From assembly GCF_963675585.1 (NCBI RefSeq), contig NZ_OY776414.1, positions 3,079,001 to 3,143,000 of the forward strand: DNA of 64,000 nt, written 5' to 3'. The notes below the pieces were generated by a model. The model searched no databases. It was not told the origin of the DNA and saw only the letters and a program-made list of their open reading frames with translations. Within the stretch, counting starts at the first letter, position 1. Each line of letters begins with the position of its first letter. The translations under genes and the position numbers were made by a program. The DNA is from an uncultured Draconibacterium sp. GTDB lineage: Bacteria; Bacteroidota; Bacteroidia; Bacteroidales; Prolixibacteraceae. Shown here one piece after another: positions 52,442 to 60,129 of this stretch.

Positions 52442-53455
52442 TTAAACTTTTGCTCCGTGTACAGTTTTGATGATACGAGCACCAATTTTGTATGGATCAC
52501 CGTTTGAAGAAGGACGACGGTCTTCCAAACGACCTTTCCAACCATCTTCTACAGTTCCTACAGGAATACGGATAGAAGCGCCACGGTCAGAAACACCATA
52601 ACTGAAATCGTGAATTGATGCAGTTTCGTGTTTACCAGTTAAACGCTGATCGTTGTATGCACCGTAAACAGCAATGTGCTCTGGAATGTGTTTTCCGAAT
52701 TCTTCGCAAATTGCATCAAATACTTTTTTATCGCCACAAGTTCTCATTAAACCGTTAGAGAAGTTAGCGTGCATACCTGAACCATTCCAGTCAAGATCTT
52801 TTCCAAGTGGTTTTGGATGCCATTCAACATCAACACCATATTTTTCAGCAGTACGCTCCAATAAGAAACGAGCCATCCAAATTTGGTCACCTGCATTGTG
52901 TGCACCTTTAGCGAAAATCTGGAATTCCCACTGTCCGGCTGCTACCTCAGCATTGATACCTTCAACGTTCAAACCAGCGTCCAAACACATATCAAAGTGC
53001 TCTTCAACAATTGCACGACCGAAAGCTTTTGAACCACCTACACCACAATAATATGGTCCTTGTGGCAGAGGGAAACCTCCTGCCGGGAAACCTAAAGGAA
53101 GACGAGTTTGTGGATCGTACAAGAAATATTCCTGCTCGTAACCAAACCAGAAGTCTTCATCTTCTTCTTCGATATGAGCACGACCGTTACTTTCGTGTGG
53201 AGTTCCATCTGCATTCAGAACTTCAGTTAATACTAAATATGCATTTTTACGATCTGGGTCAACACAGATATAAACTGGTTTCAATAAAAGGTCAGAAGAG
53301 CCACCACCTGCTTGGTTAGTTGATGATCCATCAAAAGACCAGATAGGACAATCTTCCAATTTACCGCTAAAGTTTTCAGCTACACGGGTTTTTGCTCTAA
53401 GTTGCTGAGTTGGTTCAGAACCATCCAGCCAAATGTATTCCAATTTTGATTTCAT
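52442..53455 (-). CDS. Glutamine synthetase type II (eukaryote-like)
   Basis: A 337-residue GSII, the short class known in eukaryotes, Rhizobiales, actinomycetes and some Bacteroidota. Signatures: WSFDGSSTNQAGGGSSDLLL, WFGYEQEYFLYDPQTRLPLG, AAGQWEFQIFAKGAHNAGDQ, DLDWNGSGMHANFSNGLMR and ASIHDFSYGVSDRGASIRIP. It makes glutamine from glutamate and ammonia. It has no adenylylation loop. It is transcribed alone from a -7 box 50 bases upstream, and a terminator follows. With GSIII and the GlnT/PuuA-like ligase it gives three classes of glutamine synthetase within 8 kb. Confidence 0.95.
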   Translation of the reverse strand: MKSKLEYIWLDGSEPTQQLRAKTRVAENFSGKLEDCPIWSFDGSSTNQAGGGSSDLLLKPVYICVDPDRKNAYLVLTEVLNADGTPHESNGRAHIEEEDEDFWFGYEQEYFLYDPQTRLPLGFPAGGFPLPQGPYYCGVGGSKAFGRAIVEEHFDMCLDAGLNVEGINAEVAAGQWEFQIFAKGAHNAGDQIWMARFLLERTAEKYGVDVEWHPKPLGKDLDWNGSGMHANFSNGLMRTCGDKKVFDAICEEFGKHIPEHIAVYGAYNDQRLTGKHETASIHDFSYGVSDRGASIRIPVGTVEDGWKGRLEDRRPSSNGDPYKIGARIIKTVHGAKV

Positions 53456-53892
53456 GATGTAATAAATTATATTTTATTTATGGATATTCTATAACTGTTG
53501 GACACAAATTTATGTTTAAATGAAATCATTCTATCCATTTATGTGTCAAATTGTAATAAATTAATAAATATTTTACATTAATATTAGATTTTTGTCACTA
53601 CCCCCTTTCACATACCACACTCTTTTAAAAATTAAAATATTTAAATGCAGCCTATATCCAAATTAAAACCCCCACAATCCAGCAAACTACACTATTTTTA
53701 ACAACTACCCCTTATTTTGTAAGCCCTAAACAATCAGACATATGCAAATGTTTTTAAGCAAAAATCCCAGCTAATTGATAAAATTCCAATCGCGATCGGT
53801 TTTTTATGTAATTTTAGAGGTGATCTTGCGACTATATTATTAACTCAGTTCAAACAAACAAGATTCAGTTATTCACAATAAAATACACCAGA
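53456..53892. other. Divergent AT-rich promoter region, GSII to TldD
   Basis: 437 bases with no gene. Apart from the GSII promoter at 53505-53512 it is plain AT-rich DNA with a few T and A tracts. No TAnnTTTG match with good spacing was found for the TldD gene. Confidence 0.6.
53505..53512 (-). promoter_or_regulatory. -7 box for GSII
   Basis: The minus strand reads TAAATTTG, matching TAnnTTTG, 50 bases from the ATG at 53455. Confidence 0.45.
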
Positions 53893-55419
53893 ATGAAAGT
53901 TGACAGACGTAATTTTATTAAAACAAGTGGTATGTTTGCAGCCGGAAGCATGGTTTTGCCTCCATTTATGCAATCGTGCCAGAACGTACAAATTTCAGCA
54001 GACGTGAAAAATTATTTAGACCATTTTGAGGTTTCAACCGAAATGTTGCAAAAAGTAGTTGCAACAGCTATGAGTAAAGGTGGCGATTATGCCGATCTTT
54101 TTTTCGAACACAAAACATCGAATAGTATTGGCCTCGAAGACGGCAAAGTAAACCGGGCTTACTCAAACATCGATTTCGGAGTTGGAATTCGTGTATTAAA
54201 AGGCGATCAAACCGGATTTGCCTACTCTGAAAACATTACGCTAAACGACATGTTAAATGCAGCCAAATTAGCTGCAAACATTGCCGACAGCAGCAGCGAT
54301 TTTAAACAACAGGCTTTTAGCGAAAAACTTCCTTCCGATTTTTATAAGATTTCGAAAAAATGGGAAGATGTTTCGGTAAAAGACAAAGTTCCGTATGTAC
54401 AGGAAATTAACGATAAAATATTTAGTCTCGACGATAAAGTAATTAAAGTAAATGCCGGATTGAGCGACGAAACAAGCTATGTTTTGTTTTACAATTCGGA
54501 AGGCCGTTTAACCTATGATTACCGTCCGATGGTTAGCTTTTATGCCGTTTGTATAATGCAAAAAGGCGAACAAATTGAGAATGCTTATGCTGCCCGTTCG
54601 GTGCGAAAAGGTTTTGAATGGTTAAACGCCGATTTGATTGACGAACTGGCCAATGAAGCAGTCAGCAAAACAAATATTCTGTTTGAGGCAGTTAAACCCA
54701 AAGCCGGCGAAATGCCAGTTGTTTTAGGAGCTGGCGGTTCGGGAATTCTTTTGCACGAAGCAATCGGACATACTTTTGAGGCCGACTTTAACCGAAAAGG
54801 AACGTCAATTTTCAGTGATAAATTAAATAAAAAAGTGGCTGAAAATTTCATCAATATTATCGACGACGGAACATTACCAAACGACCGTGGAGCAATTAAC
54901 ATCGACGACGAAGGAAACGATGTTCAAAAAACATACCTTGTAAAAGATGGTATTCTGAATAGCTACATTCACGACCGGATCAGTGCCAAACATTATGGCG
55001 TTGAACCAACAGGAAACGGCCGTCGCGAATCGTTCAGAAATATGCCACTACCCAGAATGCGCTCTACTTACATGGAAAATGGGCCGCACACAGTTGAGCA
55101 GATTTTTGCCGAAGTGGACTATGGAGTATATGTAGATAATTTTAGCAATGGCGAAGTAAAAATTGGCGCCGGCGACTTTACTTTCTTTGTAAAATCGGGT
55201 TACATTATTGAAAAAGGTAAACTAACCCGACCAATTAAAGACATAAACATTGTTGGAAACGGACCTCAGGCTTTGGCCGATATTTCGATGGCAGCCAACG
55301 ACTATAAAAACGACAGTGGTACATGGACTTGTGGAAAAGACGGACAATCGGTTCCGGTAACACTCGGACTACCAACTGTTTTAGTAAAAAAAATGACCGT
55401 TGGTGGAACAAATGCCTAG
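53893..55419 (+). CDS. tldD: TldD-family metalloprotease with Tat signal
   Basis: A 508-residue TldD homologue carrying an N-terminal twin-arginine signal (VDRRNFIKTSGMFAAGSMVL, then a possible lipobox Cys29 in FMQSC), so it is probably exported folded to the periplasm, perhaps as a lipoprotein. The zinc motif is LLHEAIGHTFEADF (HExxxH), flanked by VVLGAGGSGILLHEA; the C-terminus has GAGDFTFFVKSGYIIEKGKL. TldD works with TldE as a heterodimeric protease with the metal site in TldD; in E. coli both are cytosolic and act on CcdA and microcin B17. The partner follows after a 34-base gap that carries a heptamer array. Homologous exported TldDs are known in Bacteroidota. Confidence 0.9.
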   Translation: MKVDRRNFIKTSGMFAAGSMVLPPFMQSCQNVQISADVKNYLDHFEVSTEMLQKVVATAMSKGGDYADLFFEHKTSNSIGLEDGKVNRAYSNIDFGVGIRVLKGDQTGFAYSENITLNDMLNAAKLAANIADSSSDFKQQAFSEKLPSDFYKISKKWEDVSVKDKVPYVQEINDKIFSLDDKVIKVNAGLSDETSYVLFYNSEGRLTYDYRPMVSFYAVCIMQKGEQIENAYAARSVRKGFEWLNADLIDELANEAVSKTNILFEAVKPKAGEMPVVLGAGGSGILLHEAIGHTFEADFNRKGTSIFSDKLNKKVAENFINIIDDGTLPNDRGAINIDDEGNDVQKTYLVKDGILNSYIHDRISAKHYGVEPTGNGRRESFRNMPLPRMRSTYMENGPHTVEQIFAEVDYGVYVDNFSNGEVKIGAGDFTFFVKSGYIIEKGKLTRPIKDINIVGNGPQALADISMAANDYKNDSGTWTCGKDGQSVPVTLGLPTVLVKKMTVGGTNA

Positions 55420-55420
55420 T

Positions 55421-55448
55421 GAGTTCAAAGTTTAATGTTCAAAGTTTA
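55421..55448. repeat. Short heptamer array between tldD and tldE
   Basis: Four 7-base units in register: GAGTTCA, AAGTTTA, ATGTTCA, AAGTTTA. They belong to the same family as the arrays beside nadE and gldB. The array fills most of the 34-base gap between the two genes. Confidence 0.65.
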
Positions 55449-55453
55449 AAGAA

Positions 55454-56770
55454 ATGACAAAAGAAGAAAAATATACATTAGCCAAGTGGGCCATGAATCA
55501 TGCATTGGAAAATGGAGCCCAACAAGTTAGCGTTAGCATTGCCAATAGTGAAAGTAGCAGTGTTGAAGTTCGCGAGCAAAAAATAGACAAACTGGAGCAA
55601 GCCATTCAAAGCGGACTTTCCATCCGGTTATTTGTTGACGGAAAGTACTCGGCCCACTCAACAAGCCGTTTGAAAAAAGAAGAACTGGCACGTTTTATCG
55701 AGGAAGCCATTGAAGGAACTAAATTCCTTTCGGAAGATGAATTCCGCACCTTACCTGAACCTGAATTGTATTACAAAGGCGATGGTGAAAACCTGGATTT
55801 GTTGGATGAGAATTTCAGTTCGATTGATCCAAAAGAAAAAATTGATTTGGCCTTTGCTGCAGAAAAAGAAGTTTTAGATAAAGACGACAGATTAATTTCG
55901 GTTTCGTGCAGTTATTATGACGGGCTTAACGAACGTGTTATGGTTACCAGCAATGGATTTGAAGGAGATACTGCCAATTCTCATTTTGGAATATACACGT
56001 CGGTTTCTGTTAACGGAGGCGAAGCCCGCCCCGAATCGGGATGGAACGAAAGTGCCATAAAATACGACAAACTTAAAAAAGAAGGTACCGGTAGAATCGC
56101 TCTGGAAAGAGCTTTGAAAAAAATTGGTCAGCAAAAAATCGAATCAGGAACAATGTCGATGATTGTTGAAAACCGATCGGTTGGACGAATTTTCGGACCA
56201 CTTATTAACGCCTTAAACGGTTCTGCCATTCAGCAAAAAAATTCGTTCCTAATCGATAAAAAAGGTAAAAAAGTAGTTTCTGAAAAATTAACCCTTACCG
56301 ACGATCCTTTTTTGATTGGTGGACGTGGTTCACGCTTATTTGATGGTGAAGGATTGGCAACTAAAAAACGAGCCGTTTTTAACAAAGGCGTTTTAGAAAC
56401 CTACTACATTGATACGTACTACGGTAAAAAGCTAAACATGGAACCTACCAGTGGAGGAACCAGCAACCTTGTTTTTGAAACCGGCAACAATGATTTGGAA
56501 GGATTAATTTCCTCGGTAAAAAAAGGAATATTAGTTACCGGATTTAATGGCGGAAACTGTAATGGTACCACAGGAGACTTTTCGTATGGTATTGATGGCT
56601 TTTTAATTGAAAACGGCGAAATTGTTAAACCGGTATCGGAAATGAACATTACCGGAAACATGTTAACGCTTTGGGCTAACATTGGAGAAATTGGAAAGGA
56701 TATTAACGAAAACTCATCGTGGTTAACTCCTTCGGTTTTATTCAACAATGTTGATTTTAGTGGATTATAA
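55454..56770 (+). CDS. tldE: TldE/PmbA-type subunit
   Basis: A 438-residue homologue of PmbA/TldE: no HExxxH motif, the expected pseudo-active partner. Markers: VRLF-like SIRLFVDGKYSAHSTSR, MSMIVENRSVGRIFGPLINA, DDPFLIGGRGSRLFDGEGLA, TSGGTSNLVFETG and TGDFSYGIDGFLIENGEI. No signal peptide, in contrast to its exported TldD partner upstream, so the two may meet only if TldE is carried out with TldD or if TldD stays inside. A terminator hairpin lies 22 bases after its stop. The ATG at 55454 is the first in the domain. Confidence 0.9.
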   Translation: MTKEEKYTLAKWAMNHALENGAQQVSVSIANSESSSVEVREQKIDKLEQAIQSGLSIRLFVDGKYSAHSTSRLKKEELARFIEEAIEGTKFLSEDEFRTLPEPELYYKGDGENLDLLDENFSSIDPKEKIDLAFAAEKEVLDKDDRLISVSCSYYDGLNERVMVTSNGFEGDTANSHFGIYTSVSVNGGEARPESGWNESAIKYDKLKKEGTGRIALERALKKIGQQKIESGTMSMIVENRSVGRIFGPLINALNGSAIQQKNSFLIDKKGKKVVSEKLTLTDDPFLIGGRGSRLFDGEGLATKKRAVFNKGVLETYYIDTYYGKKLNMEPTSGGTSNLVFETGNNDLEGLISSVKKGILVTGFNGGNCNGTTGDFSYGIDGFLIENGEIVKPVSEMNITGNMLTLWANIGEIGKDINENSSWLTPSVLFNNVDFSGL

Positions 56771-56791
56771 AATTCGAAAGTTTTAGAATAA

Positions 56792-56823
56792 AAAAAACAG
56801 GAACTTTTTAGCTCCTGTTTTTT
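56792..56823. terminator. Bidirectional terminator between tldE and the T9SS protein gene
   Basis: AAAAAACAGGA and TCCTGTTTTTT arms with a 10-base loop between convergent genes; T-runs on both strands. Confidence 0.85.
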
Positions 56824-56841
56824 TATTCATTATATCTGATC

Positions 56842-59800
56842 TTACTTCTTGTCGAGTATCAGTTTTTTAACTACACGTTGTCCGTCCGCTTCTATCAGTA
56901 CCATGTACATTCCACTTACCTGCTCTGAAAGATCAAATTGAATTTTATCATTGGCACCGAAGTTCTTTCTGAACACTTCTGCTCCCGATACATTCATTAC
57001 CTTAATCTCAATATCTGTTGCTGATCTTTCCTGTAATTCCAAAGTTACCAATCCTTTTGTTGGATTTGGATACAGGTTCAACTCAAAACTTCCTGCTGCA
57101 ATGTCGCCGATTGATGTAGGATAACCATCCACTTCCAATACAAATGTATCGCTGGCCATGGCTCCCGATGTATCGGTGGCTGTTACCACAAAACTGTAAC
57201 TTCCGGTATCAGCAATCATTGGTGTGGCAGTTAATACTCCTGCTTCAATGGCTGCCCACGAAGGTAAACTGTCTGTGCCTTCCAGCATCACATCAAACTC
57301 AAGTACATCGTCGTCAACATCATCAAACACAACTCCCAGCATTGCGCTTAAGCCAAGCTCAAACGAATACGAAGCGTTTACAATTGCATCAGGTAATGGA
57401 GTCACCAGATAAGGAGCATCGTTTACAGGATTTACTGTTACTACAAACGATACTTCGGTTTGTGCGCCTTCACTGTCCTCAACCACTACACTTATACTGT
57501 CTGTTCCGCTTTGGTTGGCTCCAAGTGTCAGGCTTACGGTGCCTGTTGTATCTCCCTCGATGTAAACCACTTCAATTCCGGTTACCAGTTCGCTGCTGCT
57601 GTTTTCTGCCGTAATACTCAGTGTTTGTTCTACACAGTCAACTCCGGATGAAATACCACTTAAAGCAATCACTACAGGACCTTCGTCTTCGTTTACACTT
57701 ACATCGGCTAGCGAATCAATTGTTGGTACTGCATTTTCTGCTCTCACAATAACAGCAAAACTTATGGTATCTTTTTCTTCGCCATAACTTACTTCCCAAC
57801 TTTCTACCGTTGTTCCTGCAGGGAATATTCCTTCTGCACCAAGACCGGCGATTTGTGTAATGCTTGCACAGACTTTTGAACTGAATACTTCAGGATATGT
57901 AATTGTAGTTTCACATACTCCGGCAGGCAGGCTTATTTCGATATCATCCACCGAACTTAACAATAGCTCAGATGAATCTTTTACATAAACCATGGCTTCG
58001 CAGGTACTTTCGTTGCCTGCTTCGTCGGTAACAGTTACTTCTACTTGTACTGAGTCACCCACCTGGCTGCAGTCAAATACCGACGGGCTGACTTCAACCT
58101 GCAGGCTATCGCTGACTGATGCATTGTCGCTGCTGCCACTGCTGATGGCCACAAGATCGGCTTCGCTTAGTTCGTAGCTGGCACTGTCGGTCAACCACAC
58201 GGTAATTGAATTACAGTTGGCTACAGGAGCAATTTCATCCTTAACCGTTACTTTCGATTCGCAGGTGGCTGTGATACCACTCAGGTTGCTTACGGTCATG
58301 GTTATGCTGTTTTCGCCAAGATCGGCTGAAGTAAATACAGTTTGCGACAACTCGATACCCTCAATTCCACAGATGGCTGTTGAACCGGCATCAATCATGG
58401 ATGAATCGATTACGGCGAAACCTTCCGCCCCCAATATAACTTCAATGTCGTTGCAGGCAACCTCAGGAAGCCAGTTATCGGCAATGGTTACGGTAGAACT
58501 ACAGGTGGATACGTTTCCACTTGCGTCTTTTACGCTCATAACAACTGTATTTTCTCCAATATCGTGACAATAAAACTTGGTCTTATCCAATGAATAGGAA
58601 AGACTACCGCAGTCATCTGAAGAACCATTATCAATAAATCCCGGATAAATACGTGCCTTGCCTTCTGTATCCAGTGTAATTCCAATGTCTTTACATTTTG
58701 CTTCAGGTGCAATGGTATCCATTACTGTTACAGTAAAAGTACAGGTATCTGTTGTAATATCTGCAATTGCACTTTTTTCTACCAATGCCGGAGGTGGAGG
58801 TAGAATTTCGCCACCATCCCAAACCAATTCATAAGATTGAACGGTTGTTCCAATTGGAAATACATCTCCTGAAGTTAATCCACTGGCATCAATTTGAGTA
58901 ACGGTTGCCCCTTCCCAGCTTTCAGGTTTTTCATAGGTCACTACTGCAGTACATTCTCCTTCGTCACAAGCTTGTACTATTTCTTCCATACATACAAATT
59001 CCCAACTGATACGAACCATGCCATCACCTGATTGAATCCCAGAAATTGTATATGAGTCATAAACACCTTCAATGTAAGAAGAACCTCCTCCAGCACCGGC
59101 AGCATAAGCAGATCCGCCACCATACCAACCTCCACCACCTCCGGCATAATGATATGATGTGGTACTTCCCCCAAATCCGAAACTTCCTGCAGGACCAGCA
59201 TTTGCACCAGCCCCACCATCGGTTTGCGTACCTCCACCTCCAGGAGGATATGAAGAAAGGCCGATACCATCACTTCCAATCAAACCACCACCAGCTCCAC
59301 CAGTTCCATGATTGGGGCATCCGGTATTTCCGCCGCCACCTCCAGCTGCAACGATAACACGATCACTCAGTGTACCAGCATCAATGCGTACATCAGAAGC
59401 ACCGCCTCCTGCACCACCGTACCTACCTGCATCTCCACCTCCATTAAAGCCACCTGGAATGGCACTTTGACCTATTGCAGGATTACTAGGCTTTCCTCCT
59501 ACAAATACCTGCAATATATCACCTGAAGTAACATCAAGAAAACCTTGCGCGAATCCACCTAATCCGCCATCGTCTTCAATAATACTTCCACAAACCTCAG
59601 AAGCACCACCCTGCGCACCGTATGCAACTATTTTAACCTTATGAACACCTGCGGGAACAATGAAGTTTTGAACAGAACCTACGTAATTAAAAATTGCTAC
59701 AGTATCCAGTATCTCAGCTGACTGTAGATTAATCTCATCAATTGAATGTGTTTGAATAACTAATGATTTTAAAGAATTTTTTTCGTGAACGGTTCTTGCC

Positions 59801-59883
59801 TCGTCACTTGCAGAATCGTAATTCTGTCCTATACCAGTAAGAGCGAAAGAAATCGCCAAAAAAAATAAGTAAAGTCGTTTCAT
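56842..59883 (-). CDS. Giant T9SS-sorted surface protein with Gly-rich and HYR domains (paralogue 1)
   Basis: A 1013-residue complete protein: signal peptide (MKRLYLFFLAISFALTGIGQ), a Gly-rich domain (about 64-296, repeated GGAGG, GGGGG and GAGGGSSY clusters), HYR-type sandwiches (about 298-620; DTIAPEAKCKDIGITLD, GENTVVMSVKDASGNVSTC), cadherin-like and Ig-like segments (ENAVPTIDSLADVSVNEDEG, NPVNDAPYLVTPLPDAIVNA), and a type IX sorting tail FELNLYPNPTKGLVTLELQ ending VVKKLILDKK. It would be secreted through the outer membrane and cut at the tail by the sortase PorU. It is a likely adhesin or matrix protein. Its C-terminal two-thirds is nearly identical to the next gene. Confidence 0.9.
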   Translation of the reverse strand: MKRLYLFFLAISFALTGIGQNYDSASDEARTVHEKNSLKSLVIQTHSIDEINLQSAEILDTVAIFNYVGSVQNFIVPAGVHKVKIVAYGAQGGASEVCGSIIEDDGGLGGFAQGFLDVTSGDILQVFVGGKPSNPAIGQSAIPGGFNGGGDAGRYGGAGGGASDVRIDAGTLSDRVIVAAGGGGGNTGCPNHGTGGAGGGLIGSDGIGLSSYPPGGGGTQTDGGAGANAGPAGSFGFGGSTTSYHYAGGGGGWYGGGSAYAAGAGGGSSYIEGVYDSYTISGIQSGDGMVRISWEFVCMEEIVQACDEGECTAVVTYEKPESWEGATVTQIDASGLTSGDVFPIGTTVQSYELVWDGGEILPPPPALVEKSAIADITTDTCTFTVTVMDTIAPEAKCKDIGITLDTEGKARIYPGFIDNGSSDDCGSLSYSLDKTKFYCHDIGENTVVMSVKDASGNVSTCSSTVTIADNWLPEVACNDIEVILGAEGFAVIDSSMIDAGSTAICGIEGIELSQTVFTSADLGENSITMTVSNLSGITATCESKVTVKDEIAPVANCNSITVWLTDSASYELSEADLVAISSGSSDNASVSDSLQVEVSPSVFDCSQVGDSVQVEVTVTDEAGNESTCEAMVYVKDSSELLLSSVDDIEISLPAGVCETTITYPEVFSSKVCASITQIAGLGAEGIFPAGTTVESWEVSYGEEKDTISFAVIVRAENAVPTIDSLADVSVNEDEGPVVIALSGISSGVDCVEQTLSITAENSSSELVTGIEVVYIEGDTTGTVSLTLGANQSGTDSISVVVEDSEGAQTEVSFVVTVNPVNDAPYLVTPLPDAIVNASYSFELGLSAMLGVVFDDVDDDVLEFDVMLEGTDSLPSWAAIEAGVLTATPMIADTGSYSFVVTATDTSGAMASDTFVLEVDGYPTSIGDIAAGSFELNLYPNPTKGLVTLELQERSATDIEIKVMNVSGAEVFRKNFGANDKIQFDLSEQVSGMYMVLIEADGQRVVKKLILDKK
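56849..58700 (-). repeat. Long direct repeat, copy A
   Basis: About 1.85 kb in the 3' part of the first giant gene matches the same part of the second (60137 to about 61990) at a constant offset of 3288 bases without indels. Differences are mostly scattered substitutions. Similarity fades around the first HYR domain. Confidence 0.85.
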
Positions 59884-60069
59884 GCTAAATGTATTAAGTT
59901 GTTAAAAAGTAAGTTGTTTTTGATAATTCCCCTACAAGTTATAAAAACATATGATTAATATCCTATGTTATGCAGCAATTAGTTATCATATAATTATCAT
60001 TTTCCCAATCTTGGAAATTTTATTTTTTTGACGTAAAAAGTTCCAACAAAAAGCATCATTTAATGCATA

Positions 60070-60108
60070 AAAAAAGACAGAAACCAAATGGTTTCTGTCT
60101 TTTTTTTA
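60070..60108 (-). terminator. Terminator after the second giant T9SS gene
   Basis: A 12-bp stem AGACAGAAACCA/TGGTTTCTGTCT with almost no loop (a few closing bases open) and flanking A and T runs, 22 bases past the gene stop. Confidence 0.8.
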
Positions 60109-60129
60109 TACTTTACTATTTTGAATTTT

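Noticed and set aside
45452-53455. The three glutamine synthetases as recent duplicates
   Set aside because: They belong to different classes and differ greatly in length (729, 452 and 337 residues).
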